A stretch of 64,000 bases of DNA from Saccharum officinarum. Its lineage: Eukaryota; Streptophyta; Magnoliopsida; Poales; Poaceae. A program made the translations under genes and the position numbers. Numbering within the stretch: the stretch's first letter is position 1; each line of letters begins with the position of its first letter. Location of the stretch: contig CM036201.1 of assembly GCA_020631735.1 (NCBI GenBank), positions 75,654,353 to 75,718,352 on the forward strand, given 5' to 3'. The notes under the pieces were generated by a model, which saw only the letters and a list, made by a program, of their open reading frames with translations, searched no databases and was not told the origin of the DNA. Below, one piece after another: positions 1-11,439 of this stretch.

Positions 1-469
1 CTTAAGCATCAGCATAAGAAATTTGTACTAACGTAAAGGGCCAGGATAGGCCAGCAAGGCTCACACGGGCTCGGCCCATGTAGATCGTACTGTGGCGCGG
101 CCCCGCTTGTCCGTTCGTACTCTCTGGGTAGTAGGTTGGCGAATCCTCTGGAACTTGAGCTTTCCGCTTCCTCCCACCGAGCCGAAGCAGAAACCTTCCC
201 CGATCTTCCCTTCCCTCCCACGCTGTACATCTCCATCTCGTTCCCACCACACCGCACCCAGTCGCCATTGCCCCGGCTCCAAGCAAAACCGCGCTTGCCT
301 CGCCCCAAGCACTCCTCCTTTCACCCGGCTGCCACTCTTCCCCAGTCCCCACCACACAAGGAAGGCGGAGGATTTTATCTAATCTTGCAGCGCGGGCGTT
401 TCCGTCCCCCACTTCTGCGCCTCCTGCGGCGTGTGGAATCGCTCTTCCCGGGGTTCGTCCAATTCGCAG
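1..469 (+). promoter_or_regulatory. Promoter and noncoding exon 1 of the OTU protease gene
   Basis: The stretch ahead of the OTU gene is pyrimidine-rich from about 165 to 460, as grass 5'UTRs often are. It ends at an exon-like donor (CGCAG then GTATTG at 469/470), and the matching acceptor lies at 1121-1122, so the gene probably has a 5'UTR intron of about 650 bp (470-1122). A GGCCCA box (reverse TGGGCC, a site II element that TCP factors bind) is at 73-78. The transcription start cannot be placed from sequence. ORFs on either strand here look like chance frames of a GC-rich leader. Confidence 0.5.
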
Positions 470-1141
470 GTATTGCTCATTTTGGGCTCGCCTTGTTATG
501 ATAGCGGTGGTTTTGCGCACTGTTCGCTAGTAGCAATTCTACTGTATGTATATATCTCGTTCATTAGCCTGTCGCGTTTGTGACCACTGACGAAGTGATG
601 GATTCGATGCCGCCGTTTCGGAATCGCAATTCAGCCTGTGCGCGTTCCCCTGTAAATGGTTTACCTGAGAATGTGGTATTATCTGAATGCTGAATGCTGA
701 CACCTCTTTCGGCAATCTGTAGCTTCCCTTGCTCCCCATGTTTTCTCAAGATTGCGTCAGTTAACTACCCCAGACTGAGGACAAGTAAAGAATAACACTA
801 TTTAGGTGTTGCGTTGTTTAATAGGCAACCGCTATATAAGAAGGTAATTAGTAACAATTCTCTAGCAAGTCATGTAGTCCACAGCATTGTTGTTGCCTTC
901 GTCTTGGTGACACCAATATCCTGCGGTCTTACGGATAATTTCACAATTCAAGACGCTATATATATTGCTGTTGCCGACGGTCCGCGTGTGTTTTGCTGCT
1001 TGAACGGTTTGTGGTGAGATGGACTAGGTATTTGATTTTGGAGAATGTTCTCTATTTCAAGGCTATTCAGTCCATATTGTGCTGTGCTATTCCTGACATG
1101 CCATTTCTTCATTACTATGCAGCTGATACTAATTGAACTCA

Positions 1142-2939
1142 ATGCGGCTCTACTCACCTGCACTCTGTTTGCGGCGATCAAGCACACATTCTCATCCTAA
1201 CCAGTTCCGAGGAGGATTCACGCAGAGTATGGCCTCATGGAAGTGCCCGCACTCGCAGTCAAGCCTGTACCATCCAAAGTCGGGTTTAGTTGATTTTTCA
1301 CTTAGCAAGAATGTAAAGTCTTCTCAGCCACAAAGTATAAAGTACTTTGTCAGCTTAATGGGCCAGCAGTTCCGTTGTGGACTGTCAACCAGAGAGGGTA
1401 GCCTAAGCGTAAAGCTTGACATTCCTTCGCACGAAAAATCAAGGATAGGCTGGAACTGGAAAAACATGCATCACAAGATAGGAGGTGCAGCAGGTGGACT
1501 CTGCTTTGGTTTTTCGGTTACTGGAGTAGCAAGCGCTGAGGTTCCTGTCATTAGGATCAAAGACAATGCCGAAACTTCATCATCATCTGCCAGTTCAAGT
1601 CATGGGAAGAAAGTCTACACAGATTATTCTGTCACTGGTGAGAAATGCTCACTTTTTTGTTTTAAAACTTCATGAATCATGTTTCGCTTTTTATAGTTAG
1701 TAGTTACAATAGAAGAATGGGTGTTGATCTCATTACTTGTGACTGATTTACATGGATCCCAGGTATTCCTGGAGATGGAAGATGTTTATTCCGCTCAGTG
1801 GTACATGGTGCATGCATTAGATCAGGGAGACCCATACCTAATGAAGATCTTCAGAGAAAACTAGCTGATGAATTGAGAGCAATGGTAGGGCTAGGATGCT
1901 TGTTGGCAATACTGACACTTTTAGTCACCTACCATTCTTAAATTCTTGGATGCCTAAAGAAAAAAGAGAGAAATGCTAATATGATTATTGGCTGTTACTG
2001 CCATTCCCTATGCTCATGTATAATTTTCCTATTGAATAGGTTGCTGATGAATTTGTCAGGAGGCGGGAGGAGACTGAATGGTTAGTTGATACACTTTCTT
2101 TGTTCTTCTGGGTCTAGAATGAAATTGACCCATAAGTGTTTGCTGCTTGTGAATCGTTGTATTCGTTGTGTCACCAATTTGCAGGTTTGTTGAGGGGGAT
2201 TTTGATACATATGTATCCCATATCAGGGAGCCACATGTGTGGGGAGGCGAGCCAGAGTTGTTCATGGCGTCCCATGTTCTTCAGTAAGTAACTGTACATG
2301 TTTTTTTCATTTACATGCATTTCAAATTTGGCTGCCAGCAATCACTAGCATTTAAGCTTACCACTTCTTAGCTAAAATTTATATCAGTGCAGTGTATTCA
2401 TAAGCTGAATAGTGTCAGAGGCAGAACGAAAATTTGGAGCCTGCGTTGTCCTTGATTTTACAGAGAAAAGTACTACTGGCTCCCATTTTTCTCTGATATT
2501 GCCATCTTATGCAATGACCTATGCATTTATTTTCACTATCCTCATGTAAAATATTTTCAAACACCCAGTACCAATTGAAATTTTGTTTAAAATAAATTAA
2601 GTAGACTTGGATCACTCGACCATAACTAGTAATTTGTTTAGTTGATTAACAAAAAAGGGTTGTTGCCTTACTTTTATGAGTCATCGAGTTATGTGTGATG
2701 TACGTCTTGTTACAGATTAGAATAGTAAATAATTAGAACTGTAAGAGCATCATAACTTTGTTCACAGGATGCCAATAACGGTTTACATGCACGATGAGGA
2801 TGCTGGCGGTCTGATAGCAATTGCAGAATATGGCCAGCAGTATGGTAAAGAAGACCCAATCCAAGTCTTGTATCATGGTTTTGGCCATTACGACGCTCTA
2901 CAGATCCCAGCAAAGGTTGGTTCGAAGAGGAAACTGTAG
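1142..2939 (+). CDS. OTU-domain cysteine protease (deubiquitinase), OTU4-like
   Basis: The coding sequence is join(1142-1637, 1763-1884, 2040-2080, 2185-2283, 2768-2939), 930 nt or 309 aa. Every junction is GT-AG and the frame is continuous. Residues 1-165 are a poorly conserved leader with Arg/Ser-rich beginnings that could target an organelle; this is inference. The OTU domain starts with GIPGDGRCLFRSV, carrying the catalytic Asp and Cys, continues through VADEFVRRREETEWFVEGDF and WGGEPELFMASHVL, and closes with GFGHYDAL, carrying the catalytic His. All three catalytic residues are present, so an active peptidase that removes ubiquitin is expected. The family resemblance is to plant OTU4-type proteins. 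An upstream in-frame TTG at 1133 is not used here. The donor-like AAG/GTTGGT at 2914 leaves room for an alternative last exon near 4143, but read-through to TAG at 2937 gives a normal end. Confidence 0.88.
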
Positions 2940-3518
2940 ACATGGTGCGAGCTTGAGGTACTGACCCTGTTTCAGTGTTTATAGTACAACCTTATTGAAT
3001 ATTCATGCTATATGCGTGTGAATGTGGAAGATAACCTTGATGAAAACATGCCAATTAACTCTCCATATGCATAAATGTTACTACATGATTCAGTACTTCC
3101 CCAGTAACAAATGAATTAGGAACATGGCATCACTTGTACTTTTTTTTTTTCTTTTTTAATTCTCCTTCCATATCATATATTCCCCCTTTATCAATAGATT
3201 TAGAATTTCGTTGTGCATCAATCTAACCGTTAGGGAAATTCTGAAACAATAAAAGTTGCATACACGCATGAATGTGTACCGTACCATGTTAATGCAAGCT
3301 TTGAATGCTGAATTGGTACCATAGAGGTCCCTGTTACATACTTACATGGAGTAGTACTACTATCTACCATGCCCTGAAAATTGCACTTGTAGTTCTGTAA
3401 CCGGTACACTAGAAGATAGATGGGGCCCCGTTTATCATACTCTGATTGCATTTTGACTGCAAGTATATATGCATTTAAAAATAAACTACACAACTCACCA
3501 GTTGGTCCAGACGTCCAG
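2940..3518 (+). other. 3' flank of the OTU gene
   Basis: AT-rich DNA probably holding the OTU 3'UTR and downstream flank. A T-rich tract lies at 3138-3160 and an A15 run at 3550 just beyond. No other gene or clear repeat was recognised. Confidence 0.35.
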
Positions 3519-3777
3519 TATGTTTAGTTCCATCGAAAAGTGCAGTATGCAAAAAAAAAAAAAAAGATTCTCTGTCACATCAAACTTCTGATACATGCAT
3601 GGAGTACTAAATGTGAATAAAATCAAAAACTAATTGTACAGTTTTGTTGTACTTTGCGAGACGAACGTTTTGAGCCTAATTAGTCAACGGTTGGACAATT
3701 ATTACTTAATACAAATGAAATGCTACAGTGTCGCTATAGTAAATTTTGGCACTCCAAATTTGGGAACTAAACACATT
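3519..3777. mobile_element. Tourist/PIF-Harbinger-type MITE
   Basis: The ends are inverted (TGTTTAGTTCC at left, GGGAACTAAACA at right). The interior carries the family core: CATGCATGGAGTACTAAATG, then GAGACGAACGTTTTGAGCC and TAATTAGTC. Confidence 0.75.
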
Positions 3778-5117
3778 GAATGTGCATGTGAAGAGCACCT
3801 CGACAGTTGAGTCTGGCACTCTGGCTTGGAATTGAATTTGCAACAGAATCCGGCGTGGTTCAACAACTGAACCATAGCCTCGTTCTCACAGCAAACATTG
3901 CATCACCCTCACCCCAGACCCCACACACCCCAAAAGAAACTGAGGTCCTGGGACTATGGAAGCATCAGCGTAGATTCATAGAACTGAAACAGTGAAACGA
4001 TGTTGCTTCCATGGTTTCAGGACCTGAATTTACACCATCCAATTTATCTTCACTCCATGGTCAGATGATTTCCCATGCTTAAATATATCTTCTCCTAGAA
4101 CTAGATTGCACATAAAACCTTCCTGTCAAACTTTTGGCTGCAGGCATTGCTGCAGAAGGGTGTAGTTTGAAGTTTGGTGGAGTGACTTCATCGTCAGGCG
4201 GAGACTCCTCGGATTGAGATCAATCATGAGATGATAAAGAGATGCTATTACATGATGTAGCATATGCTCGACGTGTAAGATGAGCGAAGGTGCTGAAAGA
4301 ACAGGGGCCTGTTGCGCGATCTCGACGTGAGGGTGTGGAGCGTCCGAGATCCGGCAATGGAGAGATCCCTAGACCCTAGTAGAGAGGAAGAGAGATGAAC
4401 GAGTCCTTGCACAGTAGTAGTCATCATCTGTAAGACTGTAACCTGAGATTATCATCTGCTGGAGCTGGAGTGGTAATTTCAACCATGTTGGCTGCACACG
4501 TCCACTCGAAATATACTCTTGTCTCGTCGATCGGCGCGGTGCGCCCCACGGCACGACGACTTTAACCTTCTTGTTTGTTTGTTTGTTTGGGTTTTGTTGC
4601 TGCATTGGCATTTCATGCACGATGCGGTGCGTGCGTCATACGGCCAAAAGGCGGCCGCCATGGCCGAGCGCCCGAGTTGTCGTGTAGTGTTGACAAACTT
4701 TCAAGGCCAAAGCACACAGGGCCCTCTTTCTGTTTGTCCATGCGATGCCGAGGTTAAAATTAAAAGCGAGCAGCCTGCTCCCTCCTCCCTCCGTGGCTCG
4801 CCGTAGCCGTCAAAGAGTGCAATTGCCTGGTTTTCAAATAAGTCAATATCGATTTTAAATTTGACTAATAAGTTTATAAAATCAAATTTTTATGTTCCTA
4901 AATAGATTTACTACGGAAATACGTATATATGTAATGTGATTAACCTAGGGCCTGATTGATTGTGTGCAAAAACTTGCCCAACCAAAATGAAGGCATGCCT
5001 ACAAAATTTGGCTATTGATTGGTTTATTACTAAAAAATCAGCACACCAATTTGTACGGGCCAAAATCATGGCAAAGCAATTAGAAACTTCCTCAATCTCA
5101 TAAGAGGCAAAAGTGTT
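3778..5117. other. Intergenic DNA, no gene recognised
   Basis: A mixed stretch between MITEs. 4140-4380 is moderately GC-rich and could be a distal 3' exon of the OTU gene, because an acceptor-like TTGGCTGCAG precedes 4144, but nothing proves it. 4500-4810 is GC-rich with short open frames on both strands that match no family I know. 4940-5040 resembles the start of another small transposon. Confidence 0.3.
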
Positions 5118-5405
5118 GAGCATCTTCAAGAGACTCTTCATATCCTTCCTAAATGCTAGGAATAGAGATTTTAGTGAAAGATTATCCTCCAACAGCTTTT
5201 CTAAATGGTCATCTAAATATAGCTATCTTCTATTTCGGATTTATCGCTAGACAAAAATAAAAAACGAGAATGACTCTCTAGAGTGCGCATGAGATATAGA
5301 AAAACTGTTGAAGAGTGAAAATATATAGAAAACGATTTTTATGCAAATGGCTCTCCAAATAATGATTTACATAGTGAGATTTAGAAAGGCTCTCAGAGAT
5401 GTTCT
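5118..5405. mobile_element. MITE of the GAGCATCTCCAACAG family
   Basis: The left end GAGCATCTTCAAGAGACTCTT is mirrored by a degraded inverse at the right end (GGCTCTCAGAGATGTTC). Two better-preserved relatives are at 12002-13023 and 29047-29417. No clean target duplication is visible here. Confidence 0.5.
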
Positions 5406-5752
5406 TATGGCACTCAACCAAATGTAATCCTATATTTTTTTGCCCTAACTTTAGCAAATTCTGATTTTGGCAAACCCACGTTTTGGCTTGTCATGATTTT
5501 GCCCCTAATATGCTCATTTTTAGTTGAGGAGTGACTTGAGTGAGGGAGTAGTAGCACTGTGGGCAGCTGGCTAGCAAACCAGCTGTCCACTCCCGGCGGT
5601 CCCCGCCCTCCGCCGTACACACTGTGCTAATGCACGCCGAGGCCCCGAGAGTGTGGACCAACTCCAACCGGAACCGGACCAGGCCATCTCTTTTTTACCC
5701 CAAACTCTTACCCTGATTCTGATCGTTGGTTTCCCCTGCCAAGTTTCAGCTC

Positions 5753-6000
5753 GGGTGTGTTTACTTTTACGAAAAGGTGTAAAAAAAAGTATTGTGGTAC
5801 ATTTTGGCTTTATTTGGTAAATAGTGTCCAACCGTTGACTAATTAGGTTCAAAACGTTCGTCTCGCAAAGTACAACCAAGTTGTACAATTAGTTTTTGAT
5901 TTTATCTACATTTAGTACTTCATGCATGTATCGCATGTTTGATGTGACGAGAAATCTTTTATTTGCACAATATTTTTTTTTGAGGAAGTAAACACAGCCC
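5753..6000. mobile_element. Tourist-type MITE
   Basis: Bounded by GGGTGTGTTTAC and GTAAACACAGCCC. The interior holds GACTAATTAGGTTCAAAACG, GTCTCGCAAAGTACAACC and the TTTAGTACTTCATGCATG core of the family. Confidence 0.7.
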
Positions 6001-6106
6001 TCACCGTTTCACGGTGCGGATGCGGACTCGGACGGACGGGACGGCCCGGGCCAAAACGTGAGTGTCCGGCACTCGGGCGTGGACAGTGGCGTGTGCTTTG
6101 CACCGT

Positions 6107-6358
6107 GGCTGTGTTCAGTTACACTGAAAAGTGCACTATGAAAAAAAAATCTCTGTCACATTAAACTTACGATACATGCATCAAGGACTAAATGTGGATA
6201 AAATTAAAAACTAATTATATAGTTTTGTTGTACTTTACGAGACGAACGTTTTAAGCCTAATTAGTTAACGGTTAGTCAATTATTACAAAATACAAATGAA
6301 ATGCTACAGTGTCGCTACAGTAAATTTTAACACACCAAATTTGGAACTCAACACAGCC
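6107..6358. mobile_element. Tourist-type MITE
   Basis: Starts GGCTGTGTTCAGTT and ends AACTCAACACAGCC, with the shared core between. It lies about 700 bp upstream of the receptor-kinase start codon. Confidence 0.7.
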
Positions 6359-7074
6359 CATGTGTCACCTCTTGGCTCTTGCGGCGCGACACAGGAGTCG
6401 CGGTCGCTACGAGTTTCAAACGGCGTCACGACATTGGTATTGCTGATAAAATACTCCCAAATTCGAGTCAAAGCACCCCAAGCGCCATGTGCCACTGCCA
6501 GATTTCGAACGGGGAAGCCGAACCAGATGCCCCGCCGGCCCCACCGCGCAGCGTCACCCGCACAGCCCTCCCTCCACTCCACCTGCTGGAACCGGAGGAA
6601 ACCTCCAAGGCCAAGGCAGCAGCAGCGCCCATTTCACCATCCTACTACTGTAGAAGCTTGGGGATTACTAGATTAGAGTAATCATGGGGATCAACGATAA
6701 CCCTTGAGATTTCCCACATGCAAACACGCTCAATTAAACTTTACTTTCCCAAAAGTCGCCCTCTCGACCAACATATCAAATGCTTCGAAATCGAATCCTC
6801 GCCCACCTCACCACCAGCGCGACTCCCCACTGCAGGGCATCTGAGCATTCACTTCAAATCTCTCTCCCCAAACTACCCCTACCTTCCGCCATAAACCGTG
6901 ATCCTCCCGGCGGGTCTTCCCGTCATTTCGCCGCTAAATCTCAGTCACCTAAAACCCACACCCCACGCCGCCCCTATCGCTCCCCCTCCCCTGCCCGCTT
7001 CCTCCCTTCTCCCCTCTTCTCACGGAGTCCAAGGAATGACCCCGCATTACCAGCGTTCGCGCTCACTCCAGCCA
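6359..7074 (+). promoter_or_regulatory. Promoter/5'UTR region of the ZAR1-like kinase
   Basis: The sequence becomes cytosine-rich toward 6900-7030, consistent with a grass 5'UTR. No TATA box is convincing. An in-frame ATG at 7036 would add 13 residues ahead of the chosen start. Short frames on both strands at 6380-6680 look accidental. Confidence 0.35.
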
Positions 7075-9186
7075 ATGGCGGCGGTTCTGACGGTCCTGGT
7101 GGCGGCAGCCACTGCCGTCTCCACCGCGGCGGCGCTCAACACGGACGGGCTAGCGCTGCTGGCGCTCAAGTTCGCGGTGTCAGCCGACCCAGGTAACGCG
7201 TTCTCCACGTGGCGGGACGCCGACGCCGACCCCTGCTTCTGGGCGGGCGTCACCTGCGCCTCCTCCTCCTCCGGCGCCACCGGCCGCGTCTCCGCCGTCG
7301 AGCTCGCCAACGCCTCGCTGGCCGGGTACCTTCCCTCCGAGCTCTCGCTGCTATCCGAGCTCCAGGCGCTCTCTCTCCCCTACAACCGCCTCTCGGGCCA
7401 GATCCCGGCGGCCGTGGCCGCGCTGCAGCGGCTGGCCACGCTGGACCTCGCGCACAACCAGCTGTCGGGGCAGGTCCCGCCCGGGATCGCGCGCCTCGTC
7501 TCGCTGCAGCGGCTCGACCTCTCCTCCAACCAGCTCAACGGGACGCTGCCCCCCGCGCTCGCCGCGCTGCCGCGGCTGTCGGGCGTGCTCAACCTCAGCT
7601 ACAACCACTTCACGGGCGGGGTCCCGCCCGAGTTCGGCGGGATCCCCGTCGCTGTCAGCCTCGACCTCCGCGGGAACGACCTGGAGGGCGAGATCCCGCA
7701 GGTTGGCTCGCTCGTCAACCAGGGGCCCACGGCCTTCGACGGCAACCCGCGGCTGTGCGGGTTCCCGCTCAAGGTCGACTGCGCGGGCGGGGCGAGCGGG
7801 GAGGACGGGCCGAGGATCCCGGACTCCAACGACGCCGGAGGCGGCGTCACCGACCCTGGTGCGGCCGCGGAGGTCGGGAGACGGGCGCCGAAGCCGCGGC
7901 GGAGGTCGTCGCCGACGGTGCCAGTCCTCGCCGCCATTGTCGTCGTTGCCATTGTCGCTGGCGTGGCTCTGCAGTGGCAGTGCCGGAGGCGGTGCGCCAC
8001 GACGGCCCAGGACGAGGAGAAGGAGTCGGGCAAAGAGAAGGGCTCGGGAGCGGTGACGCTCGCCGGCAGCGAGGACCGGCGCAGCGGCGGGGGAGGGGAG
8101 GAGGGGGAGGTGTTCGTGGCCGTGGACGACGGTTTCGGGATGGAGCTGGAGGAGCTGCTCCGGGCCTCCGCCTACGTCGTTGGCAAGAGCCGCGGCGGCA
8201 TCGTGTACCGCGTCGTCCCCGGCCGTGGACCCGCCGTCGCCGTCCGCCGCCTCAGTGAGCCCGACGACGGCGACAGCGATGGCTCTGGCTGGCGCCGCCG
8301 CCGCGCGTTCGAGGCTGAGGCTGCCGCCATCGGCCGCGCGCGCCACCCCAATGTGGCCCGCCTCCGCGCCTACTACTACGCCCCCGACGAGAAGCTGCTC
8401 ATCTACGACTACCTCCCCAATGGCTCCCTCCACTCCGCTCTCCACGGTAACAAAAATGCCCCGTCTTTTGCTAGCAATGCATTGTACTATCAGTGTCCAA
8501 GAAGGAGAAGGGCGGGCTACTAACACCGGCGAGAGCCTTGGTTGGTTATCGCTATCCCAGGTGGCCCGACGGCGTCGCCGACGCCATTGCCGTGGTCCGT
8601 GCGTCTGTCCATCGTGCAGGGCGCGGCGCGCGGGCTGGCGTACCTGCACGAGTGCAGCCCGCGGCGGTACGTGCACGGCTGCATCAAGTCCTCCAAGATC
8701 CTGCTGGACGACGAGCTCCGCGCGCACGTGTCCGGGTTCGGCCTCGCCCGCCTGGTGGCCGGCGCGCACAAGGCCGGCGGCCACCACTCCAAGAAGCTCG
8801 GCAGCGCGGCGTTGTGCGCGCTCCGCGGCGGCACCGGCGCCGCGTCGTACGTGGCCCCGGAGCTGCGCGCGCCCGGCGGCGCGCCCGCGGCCGCAGCCAC
8901 GCAGAAGGGGGACGTGTTCGCGTTCGGCGTCGTGCTGCTGGAGGCCGTCACCGGGCGGGAGCCCACGGAGGGGGAAGGCGGCATGGACCTGGAGGCCTGG
9001 GTGCGCCGCGCCTTCAAGGAGGAGCGGCCGCTGTCGGAGGTGGTCGACCCCACGCTGCTCGGCGAGGTGCACGCCAAGAAGCAGGTCCTGGCCGTCTTCC
9101 ACGTCGCGCTCGGGTGCACGGAGCCCGACCCCGAGATGCGCCCGCGCATGCGCACCGTCGCCGAGAGCCTCGACCGGATCGGCTGA
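7075..9186 (+). CDS. LRR receptor-like kinase, ZAR1-like (LRR class III), catalytically atypical
   Basis: The coding sequence is join(7075-8446, 8561-9186), 1998 nt or 665 aa, with a 114-bp GT-AG intron inside the kinase domain. Residues 1-21 form a signal peptide; the ATG at 7075 is preferred over the one at 7036 because it puts the hydrophobic stretch at the N-terminus. An LRRNT segment (LNTDGLALLALK) and about six LRRs follow to residue 225, then a Gly/Pro-rich linker. A membrane segment sits near residues 283-303 and the kinase domain near 350-655. The usual Lys of VAVK is Arg (VAVRRL), the HRD Asp is Cys (YVHGCIKSSKILL), and the DFG Asp is lost (VSGFGLAR), so it should be a pseudokinase that signals by binding partners. 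Subdomains VIII-IX (YVAPEL, GDVFAFGVVLLEAVTGREP) are intact. Third-position GC is very high. Confidence 0.88.
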
Positions 9187-9478
9187 CCAAGATGACCGGG
9201 CGGCGGCCGGCCGACGGCAGCCGGCTACTGATCAGCGACGTAGGTCGAATCCATCCAACGCATAAAAGACTCGGATCGGAGTAGTCCTGTTCTTGTAGAT
9301 TAGCAGTAAGCAGTGTGGGTTCCGTTCAGAGACGGTAAACGCAGGCAAGAATCATCTGCTCCATTAGTGAATCCCTCGACGTAGCTGCAGGCTTTGCAGC
9401 CGTACTAATCTTTGGAATCTTTTGTGGCACCTCATGATCTTGATCCTTTCCAAAGCGAATTCTGTTACTAGTAGTTTT
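9187..9478 (+). other. 3' flank of the kinase gene
   Basis: Probable 3'UTR and flank of the receptor kinase. No poly(A) signal is clear and no other feature was seen. Confidence 0.35.
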
Positions 9479-9658
9479 GGGCCGGTTTAGATCCGATGGT
9501 CTAATTAGGCTTAAAGATCCGTCTCGTCTATTTCGTCTAAACTGTGTAATTAGTTTTATTTTTTATCTATATTTAATGCTTCATGCATGTGTCCAAAGAT
9601 TTGATGTGACAGAGAATCTGAAAAATTTTGCAAAATTTTCTGGGAACTAAACAGGGCC
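9479..9658. mobile_element. Tourist-type MITE, internally deleted
   Basis: The ends GGGCCGGTTTAGAT and GGGAACTAAACAGGGCC are intact, but the element is 180 bp against the usual 240-260 because the left interior, including the CTACAGTA segment, is missing. Confidence 0.72.
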
Positions 9659-9737
9659 TTTCTATCGTTTTGCCACTGCCTGACTGTAGCGCTTTGCCCA
9701 AAAGCTTGCGTTTCTTGGGGACTTGAGAGAGAGCAAA

Positions 9738-9997
9738 GGCCCTGTTTGGTAGATGTAAAAATTGGGATGCACAGTTTGCATAGTAAGTGTCAGATCACAC
9801 TATAGTAATTTTGTTTTATTTGGTAATAATTGTCTAAATCTTGATTAATTAGGCTCTAAATGTTCATCTCGCAAAGTACAATAAAACTGTGTCGCAAAGT
9901 ACAATAAAACTGTACAATTAGTTTTTTATTTTATCTTCATTTAGTACTTTATATATGTGCAGTATAGTGAAATTTACGGTGAATTCTGAAATCTAAG
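9738..9997. mobile_element. Tourist-type MITE, right end degraded
   Basis: Starts GGCCCTGTTTGGTAGATG and carries the family core. A 20-base segment (CGCAAAGTACAATAAAACTG) is duplicated in tandem at about 9870-9912. The right end has decayed. Confidence 0.6.
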
Positions 9998-10128
9998 ACT
10001 GGCTGAATTGACTCTGAAAAGATGCGACAGCGACACAAAGGGTGTGCTGCAACCTTCTGGTCATCTGGTCAGTGCACTGTCGTCTTGCCTGTGCTGCTGT
10101 GCATTGCAGTTCAGCATGCTTTCGTCTG

Positions 10129-10411
10129 GCCGTGTTTAGATGCCGAGTTTGGACGCCCGATTCGGCGTCTGCTGCTACAGTGTTCCTGTCGGAACACTGT
10201 AGCATCTTTTGTTTTTTAGTGCAAAAAATTGTTCAAAAAATGATTAATTAGACTCAAAATGTTCGTCTCGTAAAGTACAACAAAACTGTACAATTAGTTT
10301 TTGATTTCATCTACATTTAGTACTCTATGCATTTGCCGGCATTTTGATATGACGGGGAATCTTCTTTTTGCATAGTAAAATTTGGGGTAAAATTTGGTAA
10401 CTAAACAAGGC
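10129..10411. mobile_element. Tourist-type MITE
   Basis: Runs from GCCGTGTTTAGATGCC to GTAACTAAACAAGGC with the family core. Its right end abuts the next MITE, and the junction forms the palindrome AAACAAGGCCTTGTTT. Confidence 0.7.
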
Positions 10412-10678
10412 CTTGTTTAGATGCCCGAGTCAGGTGGCTAACTTTGCACATTGCCATCCGAATACTGTAGCATTTTGTTTTTTAGTGTAAAAAATTGTCT
10501 AAAAATTAATTAATTAGACTCAAAATGTTCGTCTCGTAAAGTACAACAAAACTGTGCAATTAGTTTATAATTTCATCTACATTTAATTCTCTATACATTT
10601 GCCGGCATTTTGATGTGATGGGAAATCTTCTTTTTGCATAGTGGAATTTAGGGTTAATTTGGGGAACTAAACCAGGCC
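10409..10678. mobile_element. Tourist-type MITE
   Basis: Starts GGCCTTGTTTAGATGCCC and ends GGGGAACTAAACCAGGCC. It is head-to-tail with the copy just upstream and closely similar to it. Confidence 0.7.
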
Positions 10679-10716
10679 TTTGCAAGTTTGGTCTTGTTTA
10701 GTTCCTAGATATCTAA

Positions 10717-10946
10717 GGGGTGTTTGGTTTGAGGAGTTAAAGTTTAACAAACACCGTAGCGCTTTCGTCTTATTTGACAAAAAGTTTTTAATCTTGAACT
10801 AATTAGGCTTAATAGATTCGTCTCGTAAATTACTCCTAATCTGTACCGACATGCATGCAATTAGTCTACATTTAGTACTCCATGCATTTGAGAGAATATT
10901 GATGTGATCAGAGTTAAACTTTAACAAAATGAAACCAAACATGCCC
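10717..10946. mobile_element. MITE, GGGGTGTTTGGTT subfamily
   Basis: Inverted ends GGGGTGTTTGGTTTGAGG and AAACCAAACATGCCC, with inner inverted repeats AGTTAAAGTTTAAC / GTTAAACTTTAAC, flanked by TAA on both sides (10714-10716, 10947-10949). It sits inside remains of another Tourist copy that begins at about 10690 (GTCTTGTTTAGTTCC). Confidence 0.8.
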
Positions 10947-10970
10947 TAATTTTTACCCAAATTCCACTAT

Positions 10971-11215
10971 GGCTGTGTTTAGATCACTGAAAATGGGTAA
11001 AAAAAGTAATGTAGCACGTTTTGGCTTTATTTGGCAAATAGTATCCAACCGTTGACTAATTAGGTTCAAAACGTTAGTCTCGCACAGTACAACCAAGCTG
11101 TACAATTAGTTTTTAATTTCATTTATATTTAGTACTCCATGCATGTATCGCAAGTTTGATGTGACGGGGAATCTTTTTTCGCATAGTACTTTTTTTTGAG
11201 AAACTAGACACAGCC
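10971..11215. mobile_element. Tourist-type MITE
   Basis: Bounded by GGCTGTGTTTAGATCA and AAACTAGACACAGCC, with the shared interior core. Very like the copy at 5753-6000. Confidence 0.7.
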
Positions 11216-11216
11216 T

Positions 11217-11436
11217 ATAAAAAAAAGATTCCCCATCACATCAAAATATCGGCAAATACATGGAGTACTAAATGTAGATAAAATCATAAACTAATTGCAC
11301 AGTTTTGTTGTAATTTACGAGACGAACATTTTGAGTCTAATTAATCAATTTTTATATAGTTTTTTGCACTAAAATACAAAAGTTGCTACCAACAGTGTAC
11401 GAATCAGCCCCTGATTCGGGAATCTAAACAAGGCCC
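11217..11436. mobile_element. Tourist-type MITE, left end truncated
   Basis: The interior runs in the reverse sense (CCCCATCACATCAAAATATC, GGAGTACTAAATGTAG) to a good right end, GGAATCTAAACAAGGCCC. The left terminal repeat is missing and the element abuts the previous MITE. Confidence 0.6.
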
Positions 11437-11439
11437 TAA

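Noticed and set aside
2056..2943. Minus-strand frames opposite the OTU exons
   Set aside because: They are shadows of the OTU coding exons and introns; splice sites and protein motifs support only the plus strand.
7351..9102. A 583-codon frame on the minus strand opposite the receptor kinase
   Set aside because: It runs antisense through the kinase exons and their intron, has no domain, and is explained by the high GC third positions of the real gene.
8180..9284. Long plus-strand frames overlapping the second kinase exon
   Set aside because: Arg/Ala-rich translations in the wrong frame; the kinase motifs lie in the frame chosen.
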